A DNA stretch of 64,000 nt from Streptomyces sp. DH-12. Its GTDB lineage: Bacteria > Actinomycetota > Actinomycetes > Streptomycetales > Streptomycetaceae. The DNA is taken from NCBI RefSeq assembly GCF_002899455.1, contig NZ_PPFB01000001.1, forward strand, positions 1,798,001 through 1,862,000. The letters run 5' to 3'. Positions 42,252-53,589 of the stretch are shown here, piece by piece. The notes beneath the pieces are model-generated. The model was given only the letters and a program-made list of their open reading frames with translations, was not told the DNA's origin and did no database searches. A program made the position numbers and the translations under genes. Numbering within the stretch: the stretch's first letter is position 1; every line of letters starts with the position of its first letter.

Positions 42252-43186
42252 GGCGCGTCGCCTCCCTTCAGCCGGCCGGCGAGGAACACGGCGAGCAGGA
42301 CCGAGATCGCGGCGACCATCACGCAGCCCATCGCCGCCGCGTAACCGAACTGGCCGTAGCGGAAGGCCTCCTCGTAGGCGAACAGCATGGGCAGGCGGGT
42401 GCGTCCGCCGGGGCCGCCGCTGGTCAGCACGTAGACGAGGGCGAAGGAGTTGAAGTTCCAGATGAGGTTGAGCGCCGTGATGGCGAGGGCGACGGGCCGC
42501 AGCGCCGGCCAGGTGACCGTGCGGAAGCGGCGCCAGGCCCCGGCGCCGTCCACGGCGGCGGCCTCGTGCAGCTCGCGCGGGGTGTTCTGGAGTCCGGCGA
42601 GCAGCGCCACCGTGGTCTGCGGCATGCCCGCCCACACGCCGACGACGATCACCGCGGGCAGGGCGGTGGCGAGTCCGCTCAGCCAGTCCCGGTCGCCGCC
42701 GAACCCGAGGTCGCGCAGGGTCTCGTTGAGGATGCCGGCGTCCGGGTTGTACGTGAGGCGCCACATGATGCCGACGACCACCTCGGGCATCGCCCAGGGC
42801 ACGATCGCCAGGGCGCGCGCCGCCCAGCGCAGCCGCAGGTCCTGGTCGAGCAGCAGGGCGAGGCCGAGCGCCAGCAGGAACTGCGGGACCGTCACGCCGA
42901 CCGCCCACACCAGCCCGATGCGGAACGACTCCCAGAACAGGGTGTCCTGGAGCAGGTCCTGGAAGTTCAGGGTGCCGATCCAGCGGGTCGGCTCGGTACG
43001 GCCGGACTGGGCGTCGGTGAAGGCCAGCAGGATGCCGTGGAGGAGCGGGCCGACGCTGAGCACCAGGATCGGGATCAGTGCGGGCAGCACCAGGAACCAC
43101 GGGCCGTGGTCGACGGCACGCCGCGCGGGGCGGCCCGGGCCGGGCGCGCGGGACTCCGATCTCCTCGCCTCGGTCACCGACGTCAC
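42248..43186 (-). CDS. Carbohydrate ABC transporter permease, MalF type
   Basis: 312 residues, six membrane segments, EAA loop TPRELHEAAAVDGAGAWRRF. The N-terminal 28 residues are cytoplasmic and charged. Start GTG 43186 with AAGGGG nine bases upstream. First gene of the sugar-transport transcript; divergent from the APH-family gene. No LacI or GntR regulator adjoins, although Streptomyces sugar transporters usually have one. Confidence 0.88.
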   Translation of the reverse strand: MTSVTEARRSESRAPGPGRPARRAVDHGPWFLVLPALIPILVLSVGPLLHGILLAFTDAQSGRTEPTRWIGTLNFQDLLQDTLFWESFRIGLVWAVGVTVPQFLLALGLALLLDQDLRLRWAARALAIVPWAMPEVVVGIMWRLTYNPDAGILNETLRDLGFGGDRDWLSGLATALPAVIVVGVWAGMPQTTVALLAGLQNTPRELHEAAAVDGAGAWRRFRTVTWPALRPVALAITALNLIWNFNSFALVYVLTSGGPGGRTRLPMLFAYEEAFRYGQFGYAAAMGCVMVAAISVLLAVFLAGRLKGGDAP

Positions 43187-43355
43187 GGCATCAGCCCCTT
43201 CGCACGGTGGGAGTGGGCCCGGTCATGGTCGTGAACGTGGCACCGCACGTCAAGGGCCCACGCGCACCACCCGACCTGTGCGAATGCGAGACTGACCGCG
43301 AACGGCCGGACGGCGGCGCCCGGCGGGGCCCGAGACGGACACGGAGGCGGAAGCG

Positions 43356-44219
43356 ATGGACGAGGCGCGGGCGCGGGAGGTTCTGGACACCGCGGGGGTG
43401 CTGCCCCGGGGTGCCGGGGACGCGCGGCTGCTGGCGCTCGGGGAGAACGCGGTGTTCGCCGCCGGGGACCTGGCCGTCAAGGTGGGCCGGGACGCCGAAC
43501 TGCTGGAGCGGGCCCGCCGTGGGCTGGCCGTCGCCGGGTGGCTGGCGGAGCAGGGTGTGCCCGCCGTGCGGCCGGCCGTGTCCGAGGCGCTGCTGGTCGA
43601 GGGGCACCCGGTGACCGTGTGGCACCGGCTGCCGGAGCCGGTGCGGCCCGCCGAGCCGAAGGACGTGGCCGTGCTGCTGCGGCAGGTGCACGCGCTGCCC
43701 CCTCCCCCGTTCGTCCTGCCGCCCCGCGCGCTGCTGGACGGCGTGGAGCGCTGGCTGCGGCTCGCGGGCGACGCCATCGACCCGGCGGACGCGGCGTATC
43801 TGCGCGAGCGGCGCGACGGCTTCGCGGCGGCCGCCGCCGCGCTGACGCCCCGGCTGCCGCGCGGGCCCGTCCACGGCGACGCGCTGCCGCGCAACGTGCA
43901 CGTCGGACCCGACGGCCCGGTGCTGATCGACCTGGAGACCTTCTCGTCGGACCTGCGGGAGCACGACCTGGTGGTGATGGCCCTCGCCCACGACCGCTAC
44001 GGGCTGCCGGACGAGGCGTACGCGTCCTTCACCGGGACCTACGGCTGGGACGTGCGGGAGTGGGAGGGCTGTGCGGTGCTGCGCGGGGCGCGGGAGACCG
44101 CCAGCTGTGCCTGGGTCGCCCAGCACGCCCCGGGCAACCCCCGGGCGCTGGCGGAGTTCCGCCGCCGGGTGGCGTCCTTGCGGGACGGGGACGAGACCGT
44201 GCGCTGGTACCCGTTCTGA
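43356..44219 (+). CDS. Aminoglycoside phosphotransferase (APH) family kinase
   Basis: 287 residues with a compact protein-kinase-like fold. The catalytic loop VHGDALPRNV keeps the Asp and Asn, and LIDLETFS keeps the metal-binding Asp, so activity is expected. N-terminal lobe: GENAVFAAGDLAVKV. Members phosphorylate aminoglycosides, other antibiotics, choline, homoserine or sugars; the substrate cannot be assigned. CGGAGG precedes ATG 43356. Monocistronic, divergent from the sugar ABC transporter. Confidence 0.8.
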   Translation: MDEARAREVLDTAGVLPRGAGDARLLALGENAVFAAGDLAVKVGRDAELLERARRGLAVAGWLAEQGVPAVRPAVSEALLVEGHPVTVWHRLPEPVRPAEPKDVAVLLRQVHALPPPPFVLPPRALLDGVERWLRLAGDAIDPADAAYLRERRDGFAAAAAALTPRLPRGPVHGDALPRNVHVGPDGPVLIDLETFSSDLREHDLVVMALAHDRYGLPDEAYASFTGTYGWDVREWEGCAVLRGARETASCAWVAQHAPGNPRALAEFRRRVASLRDGDETVRWYPF

Positions 44220-44274
44220 GCCGTCCCCGCGGACCCTGGGAGCGGGGCCCGGGAAGCGAGGTCAGGGGGCGGGG

Positions 44275-44997
44275 TCAGACGGGCTCGCCCGCCGGTTCGC
44301 GCAGCGGCCAGGTGCCGTCGACCAGGGCGGCCGGGTCGCCCTTGCGGCGCAGGAAGCTCTGGAAGTCCGCCGCCCAGGCCGCGTGCCACTCGATCTGCCG
44401 GCGGTGCAGCTCCGTCGGGCCGAGGGCCGCGACCTTCGGGTGGCGGCCGGCTATCGCGCAGGCCAGCCGGGCGGCGGCGAGGGCGTCGGCCGTCGCGTCG
44501 TGCGCCGCGTCGAGGGGGACGCCGTACTCCGCGCAGACCGCTTCGAGGGTGCGCTTGCCGCGGCGGTAGCGGTCGACGGCGCGGTCGATGGTGTACGGGT
44601 CGATGACCGGGGCCGGGTCGGCGCCGCCCAGACGGTCGCGCAGGGACGGCAGTCCGTACCGCCGCAGCTCGGCGGAGAGGAGGCTGAGGTCGAAGGAGGC
44701 GTTGTAGGCGACGACCGGGACGCCGCTCCGCCAGTGGGCGGCGAGGACGCCGGCGATGGCGTCGGCCACCTGGCCGGCGGGGCGCCCCTCGGCGGCCGCC
44801 CGCTCGCTGCTGATGCCGTGGACCGCGACCGCGTCCTCCGGGATCGGCACGCCCGGGTCGGCCAGCCACTCCTGGCGCCCCAGCGGCTCCCCCTCCCGGA
44901 GCTCGATCACGGCTCCCGTGACGATCCGCGCCTCGCGCGGGTCCGTCCCCGTCGTCTCCAGGTCGAAGCCGATCAGCAGCTCCCGGTGCCAGCCCAT
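44275..44997 (-). CDS. DEDDh 3'-5' exonuclease (DnaQ/RNase T-like)
   Basis: 240 residues. The three exonuclease motifs are visible: FDLETTGTDP (ExoI, Asp and Glu), VVAYNASFDLSLL (ExoII) and HDATADALAAARL (ExoIII, His and Asp). Such stand-alone proteins proofread or trim DNA or RNA ends. ATG 44997 is preceded by GGGGGCAG. Convergent with the APH gene. Whether the target is DNA or RNA is not determinable. Confidence 0.88.
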   Translation of the reverse strand: MGWHRELLIGFDLETTGTDPREARIVTGAVIELREGEPLGRQEWLADPGVPIPEDAVAVHGISSERAAAEGRPAGQVADAIAGVLAAHWRSGVPVVAYNASFDLSLLSAELRRYGLPSLRDRLGGADPAPVIDPYTIDRAVDRYRRGKRTLEAVCAEYGVPLDAAHDATADALAAARLACAIAGRHPKVAALGPTELHRRQIEWHAAWAADFQSFLRRKGDPAALVDGTWPLREPAGEPV

Positions 44998-45142
44998 GGG
45001 CTGCCCCCCTTCTGTGCGGTGCGTTCCCCCAGTGGCTTCCACCCTCGCACGCGCCACTGACAACCAGAGGATCGCATTCCGTTTGCCGGGCGGATCAGGG
45101 GGCCCCGGGACGGGTGGCACCGGTCCGCACAGGTGCGGGCGT

Positions 45143-46384
45143 TCAGGACACCGGCCGCGAATCCGCCCACATCTGTTCGAACTCCTCGCGGTAGGTGGGG
45201 AAGAGACCGCCCTCCTCGGTCTCGCCCGGCTTGACCACCTTGGTCCCGTTGCGCAGCACCAGCACCGGCGCCTCCATGCCGCGGGTGCGCCGCAGGTGGT
45301 TCTGCACCACGGCGACGCCGTCGGAGCCGTCGCCGTCCACCAGGTAGGCCGTGCAGCGCGGCGTCTCGTCGTAGACCTGGATCTCGAAGGCGCCCGGGTC
45401 GCGCAGCCGGGACCGCACGCGGCGCATGTGGAGGATGTTCATCTCCACGGACCGGCCCAGCTCGCCCCGCTTGATGCCCAGTTCGCGCTCGCGCCGCTTG
45501 ACCGCGCTGGAGGCCGGGTTGAGGAACAGCAGCCGGACCCGGCAGCCGGACTCGGCCAGCCGCACCAGCCGGCGGCCGGAGAAGTTCTGCACGAGCAGGT
45601 TCAGGCCGATGCCGAGGGCGTCGAGGCGGCGGGCCCCGCCGAATATGTCCTCGGCCGGGAACTGGCGCAGCAGCCGCACCCGGTCCGGGTGGACGGCGAC
45701 CACGTCCGCGTACCGGTCGCCCACCAGGTCCTCGACCGCGTCCACCGGCAGCCGGCGCGCCGAGGGCACGTCGCCGCCCGCGCCGAGCATCTCCAGCAGC
45801 CGCGCGGAGGCCCGCTCCGCCTGGTTCAGCACCGCCTCGGACAGCGCCCGGTTGCGGGAGACCACGTTGCGGGTGACCTCCAGCTCGTCCAGGGCCAGCT
45901 CGACGTCCCGGCGGTCGTCGAGGTACGGCTCGAAGCACGGCCAGTGCTGCACCATCAGCTCGCGCAGCTGCGGCAGGGTGAGGAACGACAGCACGTTGTC
46001 GTCGGCCGGATCGAGCAGATAGCCCTTGCGGCGGCTGACCTCGCGCACGGCGACCGCGCGCTGCACCCACTCCTGTCCGGCGGGCCCGGCGGCGGCGACC
46101 ACCCAGTTGTCGCCGTGCACGGGCTCGTAGACCGGACGCAGCACGGCGGCGACGACCGCGCGCAGCCGCTGCTCGACCAGGTTCAGCCAGATGTAGGCCC
46201 GGCCGGCCCGCTGCGCCCGCGTGCGCACCTCGCGCCACGCGTCCGCGCCCCAGTCCAGCTCCGGTCCGATCGAACCCGCGTCCATCGGCCGTGCCAGGGA
46301 CACCGCACCGGGCGGGACGTCCGTGGAGCCGCTCCTCTCGTGACCCTCGTCACCAGGGGGCAGTTCCAGCCCTCCCGAGCCCAC
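45143..46384 (-). CDS. SAV2148-type HEPN domain protein
   Basis: 413 residues. The protein closely fits the actinobacterial SAV2148 family: LDWGADAWREVRTRAQRAGRAY, YEPVHGDNWVVAAAGPAGQEWVQRAVAVREVSRRKG. The name refers to a HEPN domain, a fold often used as an RNase in toxin and defence proteins, though I do not see a confident Rx4-6H motif. The C-terminal half (LLVQNFSGRRLVRLAESGCRVRLL) looks like a phospholipase-D/XRE-type sensing domain. Start GTG 46384, with GGAAGG upstream; longer in-frame extensions to 46489 are possible but unlikely. Function unknown. Confidence 0.75.
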   Translation of the reverse strand: MGSGGLELPPGDEGHERSGSTDVPPGAVSLARPMDAGSIGPELDWGADAWREVRTRAQRAGRAYIWLNLVEQRLRAVVAAVLRPVYEPVHGDNWVVAAAGPAGQEWVQRAVAVREVSRRKGYLLDPADDNVLSFLTLPQLRELMVQHWPCFEPYLDDRRDVELALDELEVTRNVVSRNRALSEAVLNQAERASARLLEMLGAGGDVPSARRLPVDAVEDLVGDRYADVVAVHPDRVRLLRQFPAEDIFGGARRLDALGIGLNLLVQNFSGRRLVRLAESGCRVRLLFLNPASSAVKRRERELGIKRGELGRSVEMNILHMRRVRSRLRDPGAFEIQVYDETPRCTAYLVDGDGSDGVAVVQNHLRRTRGMEAPVLVLRNGTKVVKPGETEEGGLFPTYREEFEQMWADSRPVS

Positions 46385-46681
46385 CCGCGCACCGCCTTCC
46401 GATCCCCCGAGCACTCCCCGTCCGACGATCAAGGAGAGTACTCCGCATGCGGTGCGCGATGCAGCCCGATGCACAGGGTCGTTTCCCAACTTCCCCCGAG
46501 CACGCGACCGTTCCGCCCTCCTCGGGGCGGGGAGTGATCATGTTCATAGTGGATTCACGAGGTGCGCGGTAGTCCGTCGGGGGCATGGGTACCCCATGGA
46601 CCCCGCCCTTTCGGGGAGACACGGGGACACGTGGAGCCAAGGCGCCCCCACCGGCGCCGTACACCTGAAAGAGTCGTGTCC
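46385..46681. other. Divergent region, SAV2148-type gene/glgX
   Basis: 297 bases without a gene. Near the right end a CATAGT hexamer (within 46536-46550) could be a -10 for glgX, leaving a leader of about 130 bases. No repeat or operator stood out. Confidence 0.4.
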
Positions 46682-48817
<2,136 letters not shown>

Positions 48818-48826
48818 CCGCGCCCC

Positions 48827-48860
48827 CCGGGTTCACCCGTCCGGGCGACGGGTGGCCCGG
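48827..48860 (+). terminator. Two-tier hairpin between glgX and treY
   Basis: Outer CCGGG/CCCGG (48827-48831 with 48856-48860) and inner ACCCGTC/GACGGGT (48835-48841 with 48847-48853). Likely terminator or attenuator between the two genes. Confidence 0.6.
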
Positions 48861-48909
48861 TGGGGCGAGCGGACGCACGAAAGGCGGCGAGGCGGGTACG
48901 TAGCTAGCC

Positions 48910-51258
48910 ATGACCCCTGAGCGTCCTGACCCGGCGGTGCCCACGGCGACCTACCGGCTGCAGCTCCAGCCCGGCTTCCCGTTCGCGGCGGCGGCCGAGG
49001 CCGTGCCGTACCTGGCCTCGCTCGGCGTGTCCCATCTGCATCTGTCGCCCGTCCTGGAGGCGGTGCCCGGCTCCCAGCACGGCTACGACGTGGTGGACCA
49101 CGCGCGCGTACGGGAGGAGCTGGGCGGTGAGGAGGGGCTGCGGGAGCTGTCCCGCACCGCGCGGCGGCACGGCCTGGGGCTGGTGGTGGACATCGTCCCG
49201 AACCACATGGCGATGTCCCCGCGCCACAATCCGGCGCTGTGGGAGGTGCTGCGCGACGGGCCGTCCTCGCGCCGCGCCCGCTGGTTCGACATCGACTGGG
49301 AGGCGCAGGGCGGGCAGGTGCTGCTGCCGGTGCTCGGCGGACCGCTCGGCGAGGAGGCGGACCGGCTGAAGGTCGACGGGGACGTGCTGCGCTACTACGA
49401 CCACGCCTTCCCCCTGCGCGAGGGCACCGCCTCCCTGCCGTTGCCGCAACTGCTGGACGCGCAGTGGTACCGGCCGGTGTGGTGGCGGCTGGCCCGCACG
49501 GAGCTGAACTACCGGAGGTTCTTCAGCATCTCCGAGCTGATCGGGGTGCGGGTGGAGGACCCCGAGGTGTTCGAGGCGACGCACGCGAAGATCCTCGAGC
49601 TGCTCCACGAGGGCGTGGTCGACGGGCTGCGCGTCGACCACCCGGACGGGCTCGCCGAACCCGGCGGCTATCTGCGGCGGCTGCACGAGGCGACGGGCGG
49701 CCGCTGGACGGTGGTGGAGAAGATCCTCGCCGACGGCGAGGCCCTGCCCGCCTCCTGGCCGGTCGCCGGCACCACCGGCTACGACGCCCTGCGTCACGTC
49801 GACGGGCTGTTCACCGACCCGGACGGGTCCGGGGCGCTGCTGGACCGCTACCGGGCCTTCGCCGCCCCGCGGACCGACCTGGGCGGCGACTGGGAGGCCA
49901 CGGTGCGGCGGGCCGCGTACCAGGTGCTCACGCACGAGCTGGCCGCCGAGACCGACCGGCTCACCCGGGTGGCGAGCCGGCTGTGCGCGACCGCCCCGGA
50001 GACCGCGCTGCGCGACCGCGCGCCCTGGGCGCTGCGCACCGCCCTGACGGAGCTGCTGGTGCGGCTGGAGGTGTACCGGCCCTACTCCCCCGAGGACGCG
50101 GTGTCGGTGGTGACCGAGGAGGCCGCGGCTCAGGCCCGGCGCGCGTTCGCCGTCCCGGAGGAGGCGGGCGCGGTGGACGTCGTACGCGATCTGCTGCTCG
50201 GGCGGTACGGGGACGGTCCCGCGCACGTGGAGTTCCGCACCCGGTTCGCGCAGACGGCGTCGGCGCTGCGGGCCAAGTCCGTGGAGGACACGGCGTTCTA
50301 CCGCTACGTGCCGCTGCTGTCGGCGACGGAGGTGGGCGGCGAACCGGGCGACCCCGCGGTGCCGCCGGAGCGGTTCCACGCGTACTGCGCGCGCGTGCAG
50401 CGCGACTGGCCGGCCACGGGGACGGTGCTGTCCACGCACGACGCCAAGCGCAGCGCCGACGTGCGGGCGGCGCTGCACGTGCTCACCGAGTGCCCGGAGC
50501 GCTGGGCCGACGTCCTCACGGACGTGACCCGCGCCGGGGAGGACGTGGCCGACCCGCAGCTCGCCTGGGCGGCCTGGCAGACGGTGTTCGGGCTGGGTCC
50601 CGCCGACGAGGAGCGGGTGCGGGCGGCGCTGCTGAAGCATGTGCGCGAGGCGGGTCTGTTCACCAGCTGGACCGAGCAGCAGCCGCCGTACGAGGAGGCG
50701 GTGGCGCGGTTCGTGACGGCGGGGCCGTGCGGGGTGCCGGGCCGGAGGGTGGCGGAGCTGCGTGAGGCGCTGGAGCCGCACATCCGGGCGAACGTGCTGG
50801 GCGCGGCGCTGGTGCACCTGACGATGCCGGGCGTGCCCGACGTCTACCAGGGCACCGAGCACGAGTACCGGGCGCTGGTGGACCCGGACAACCGGCGGCC
50901 CCCGCGGTTCGGCGAGGACGGCGGTGACAAGGAGGCGGTGACCCGGGCGGCGCTGGCCCTGCGGGCGCGGCGGCCGGAGGTCTTCGGCACGACGGCGTCG
51001 TACGAGCCTCTGACCGCCGAGGGCCCGGCGGCGGACCACTGCCTGGCGTTCTCCCGCTCGGGCGAGGTGATCACCGCGGTGACCCGCCTCTCCCTGCGCC
51101 TCGCGGAGACGGGCGGCTGGCGCGACACCCGGCTGCCGCTGCCGCCGGGGCGGTGGGCGGATGTGCGGGAGCCGGGGCGGGAATTCGGCGGTGAAGCGCC
51201 CGTGGCGGAGCTGTTCGCGTCGCTGCCGGTGGTTCTGCTGGAGCGGTTGCCGGACTGA
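48910..51258 (+). CDS. treY: Maltooligosyl trehalose synthase
   Basis: 782 residues, GH13 family. Rearranges the terminal alpha-1,4 bond of maltodextrins to alpha,alpha-1,1, giving maltooligosyl trehalose. Typical blocks are ATYRLQLQPGFPF at the N-terminus, SQHGYDVVDH, IVPNHMA, the nucleophile region DGLRVDHPDGLAEP, and THDAKRSADVRA unique to this family. It acts with TreZ (54.4 kb). No convincing ribosome binding site before ATG 48910. Confidence 0.93.
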   Translation: MTPERPDPAVPTATYRLQLQPGFPFAAAAEAVPYLASLGVSHLHLSPVLEAVPGSQHGYDVVDHARVREELGGEEGLRELSRTARRHGLGLVVDIVPNHMAMSPRHNPALWEVLRDGPSSRRARWFDIDWEAQGGQVLLPVLGGPLGEEADRLKVDGDVLRYYDHAFPLREGTASLPLPQLLDAQWYRPVWWRLARTELNYRRFFSISELIGVRVEDPEVFEATHAKILELLHEGVVDGLRVDHPDGLAEPGGYLRRLHEATGGRWTVVEKILADGEALPASWPVAGTTGYDALRHVDGLFTDPDGSGALLDRYRAFAAPRTDLGGDWEATVRRAAYQVLTHELAAETDRLTRVASRLCATAPETALRDRAPWALRTALTELLVRLEVYRPYSPEDAVSVVTEEAAAQARRAFAVPEEAGAVDVVRDLLLGRYGDGPAHVEFRTRFAQTASALRAKSVEDTAFYRYVPLLSATEVGGEPGDPAVPPERFHAYCARVQRDWPATGTVLSTHDAKRSADVRAALHVLTECPERWADVLTDVTRAGEDVADPQLAWAAWQTVFGLGPADEERVRAALLKHVREAGLFTSWTEQQPPYEEAVARFVTAGPCGVPGRRVAELREALEPHIRANVLGAALVHLTMPGVPDVYQGTEHEYRALVDPDNRRPPRFGEDGGDKEAVTRAALALRARRPEVFGTTASYEPLTAEGPAADHCLAFSRSGEVITAVTRLSLRLAETGGWRDTRLPLPPGRWADVREPGREFGGEAPVAELFASLPVVLLERLPD

Positions 51259-51477
51259 GGACGGTTCCGCCTGCGGGGACGCTGTGCGGGGTCGGCGCCC
51301 GGTCGACGCACGGTCGGTGCGGACGCCCGCGACGTGCGGCGGACTCGGGGCGGCCGACGTGCGGGGAAGAGGGCCGTGGTGTGCCTCCGAGCGCCCCCTG
51401 GCGGCTCCCCGCACTGCCTTGACACCACCTTCCGGCCGTGGGGTACTGCGCAGTGCGGATGCCGGCGGTGACGGGGG
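51259..51477 (+). promoter_or_regulatory. Promoter region of the M14 peptidase gene
   Basis: 219 bases without a gene. TTGACA (51419-51424), 17 bases, GGTACT (51442-51447) is the most consensus-like -35/-10 pair in the window, about 30 bases before GTG 51478. Confidence 0.5.
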
Positions 51478-52734
51478 GTGGGTCCGCTGCGGGAGTCGCG
51501 CTATCCGACGGTGGCCGAGCTGGTCCTCTCCGCCCGGGGGCTGGCCGTCCAGTGGCCGGGGCTGTGCGTGTTGCGACAGGTGGGGGTGTCCCGTGGGGGA
51601 CGGCCGCTGCACCTGCTGTCCGTCGGGCGCGCCCGGCACGCCGTGCTGGTCGTGGCGGGCGCCCACGCCAACGAGCCCGCGGGCAACGGGACGCTGCTGG
51701 CGCTGGCCCGGCGCGCCCTGCTCGAGCGGGAGCTGCGGGACGGCGTCTCCTGGCACTTCCTGCTGTGCGCGGATCCCGACGGGGCGAGCCTGCACGTCAC
51801 GCCGGCGCCGCGCAGCCTGTACGACTACCACCTCGGTTTCTTCCGCCCGGCCGGCCCCGAGCAGCCGGAGTGGGCGCCCTCGGTGCTGCCCGCCGACCGG
51901 CTGCCCCCGGAGACGCGGGCGCTGACCGGGGTGATCGACGAGCTGCGGCCCTTCCTCCAGGTGTCCCTGCACGGCACCGATCTGGGTGGCAGCTGGGTGC
52001 AGTTGACCCGGGACGTGCCCGGACTGGCGGAACCTTTCGCCAAGTCGGCGGCCGAGCTGCACATCCCGGTGGAGACGGGCGCCTCGGACGCGGCGGGTTG
52101 GCCCGCGTCGGGACCCGGGGTGCACGTGATGCCCGCGCCGGAAACCGCGCCCGCCTACCCGAGCCTGACCGACGACGCCCGGCACAGCACCTGGTACCAC
52201 GCGCACCGGTACGGCGGTCTGACCGCGGTGGTCGAGGTGCCGATGTGGGCGAGCGACCTGGTCGACGACCCGGCCCCGCATCCGGCGCCGGACACCGCGA
52301 TGCACGCGCTCGCGCAACGGCTGCTGCGGGACGCCGGCGAGGTGCGGCACGTGCTGGAGGACGCACGGTCCTGGCCACCGCCCGCCGAGGCCGACGGCCC
52401 GCTGCTGCGGGCGGCCACCTGGGTGCTGGAGCTGGTGCCGGGACTGGCCGCCGATCTGGTCCGCACCCCGCCGGCGGACGGCACCCGCGCCTACGTCGGC
52501 AGCGTGGACGCCTTCGCGCGGCGGGTGCCGCTGCGGGCGGCGGCGATGCTGCGACGCGCTCTGCGCGACACCGACGCCGAGGCGGCGGCCCGCCTGGACC
52601 ACCTGGTCGCCCACTGGAGCGACGCCTTCGCGACCCGCTTCCGGGCCCGGTGGGTCCCGGTGCGGCACCAGGTGGAACACCAGTCCCGCACGGTGGTGGC
52701 GGCGGCGCGGCAGGCGCGGGCGGGGCTGATGTGA
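51478..52734 (+). CDS. M14 family zinc carboxypeptidase
   Basis: 418 residues. The HxxE zinc motif is AGAHANEPAGN (His63, Glu66), and SLHGTDLGG supplies the third zinc ligand; the later AVVEVPMW carries a candidate catalytic Glu. No signal peptide, so it acts in the cytosol, perhaps on murein peptides or modified peptides. GTG 51478 is the only suitable start, with a poor ribosome binding site but a good promoter upstream. The C-terminal 120 residues, rich in Arg and Ala, are outside the peptidase domain. Substrate unknown. Confidence 0.75.
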   Translation: MGPLRESRYPTVAELVLSARGLAVQWPGLCVLRQVGVSRGGRPLHLLSVGRARHAVLVVAGAHANEPAGNGTLLALARRALLERELRDGVSWHFLLCADPDGASLHVTPAPRSLYDYHLGFFRPAGPEQPEWAPSVLPADRLPPETRALTGVIDELRPFLQVSLHGTDLGGSWVQLTRDVPGLAEPFAKSAAELHIPVETGASDAAGWPASGPGVHVMPAPETAPAYPSLTDDARHSTWYHAHRYGGLTAVVEVPMWASDLVDDPAPHPAPDTAMHALAQRLLRDAGEVRHVLEDARSWPPPAEADGPLLRAATWVLELVPGLAADLVRTPPADGTRAYVGSVDAFARRVPLRAAAMLRRALRDTDAEAAARLDHLVAHWSDAFATRFRARWVPVRHQVEHQSRTVVAAARQARAGLM

Positions 52735-52812
52735 GGGGGCTCGGGGACGTCTCCGGGGCGCTGCGGGCCCGTCCCGGCCGGGTGGGGGCGGACGGTCGTC
52801 ACGCCCCCTGGG

Positions 52813-52858
52813 GGCAGGCGGCTCCGCAGCCGGCGCGCCGGCCTGCGGCGGGCCTGCC
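52813..52858. terminator. Complex hairpin between convergent peptidase and inhibitor genes
   Basis: GGCAGGC (52813-52819) pairs with GCCTGCC (52852-52858) and encloses a near-palindrome centred on CCGGCGCGCCGG (52830-52841). Confidence 0.6.
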
Positions 52859-52898
52859 GTGGCGTCGCGGCGCGCCCGCCGGATGGCAGGGAGGCGGC

Positions 52899-53321
52899 TC
52901 AGGTCCCGTCCAGCGCGAACACTGCCCCTGTGCGGGCACGCAGCGTGCACGTGTTCGGGAAGGTCTCCGACCAGCTGACCGGGCGGCCGCGCCACATGCC
53001 CTGCGCGTGGGCCGTGACCGGGGCGTGGATCATCGGGCAGAGGGCGTCCTCCGCGGGGAGGGCGGTGATGCGGCCGTCCGCCGCCGCCAGGTCCGCACAG
53101 GCCTGTTCCGCGTGCGGGTGGCTGCCGCCGGGCGGGTCGCACCGCAGCAGCGTGCCCCCCTCCGCCCCGGCCGGGGCGCCCTCGTGGCTGACGCCGAGCA
53201 TCAGCCAGTTCCCGGACTCCGGCGCGGTGTCCGCGTGGGCCGTGGGTGTCGCGCCGGCGAGCAGGAGGAGCGCGGCGGCGGACAGCCCCGCCCCTACCGT
53301 CTTCATCGAGATGTGTGTCAT
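52899..53321 (-). CDS. SSI-type subtilisin inhibitor
   Basis: 140 residues including a signal peptide ending near the HADTAPE boundary (about residue 30). The mature part has the SSI pattern: LLRCDPPGGSHPHAEQACADL, then the reactive loop around CPMIHAPVTAHAQGMW, with Met in the P1 position as in classical SSI, then FPNTCTL. The four cysteines fit two disulfides. Secreted to inhibit subtilisin-type proteases. Start ATG 53321; ATG 53306 is an alternative. Lies between a cytosolic carboxypeptidase and a signalling gene with no obvious link. Confidence 0.88.
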   Translation of the reverse strand: MTHISMKTVGAGLSAAALLLLAGATPTAHADTAPESGNWLMLGVSHEGAPAGAEGGTLLRCDPPGGSHPHAEQACADLAAADGRITALPAEDALCPMIHAPVTAHAQGMWRGRPVSWSETFPNTCTLRARTGAVFALDGT

Positions 53322-53589
53322 TCCCGGTGCATCGGCACGGTGGGCCCCGGACCCCAGCCCGGCTCACCCGAACGGGAGGCTCCGGGTGTCCGCCGTACCG
53401 CGAGGGCGCCCACAGTGAGGACCCCCCGGGCCTGGTACTCCGTCCTCAGCCGGTTCCACCGGACGTACAGGCCGTGCGGGAGGCACGGGGAGCACGGGCC
53501 GTGCGGGGAGTGCGAGGCGCCCCTGCGGTCAGCCACGACAGCCGGGGCCGCGTCAACACTGTTACGCGTCGACAACCCCTGCGGAGTCG

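Noticed and set aside
48904..53367. Very long open frame on the minus strand opposite treY and the M14 gene (1487 codons)
   Set aside because: It is a shadow of plus-strand genes created by high GC content; its translation is low-complexity Arg/Gly/His/Gln-rich and has no domain.
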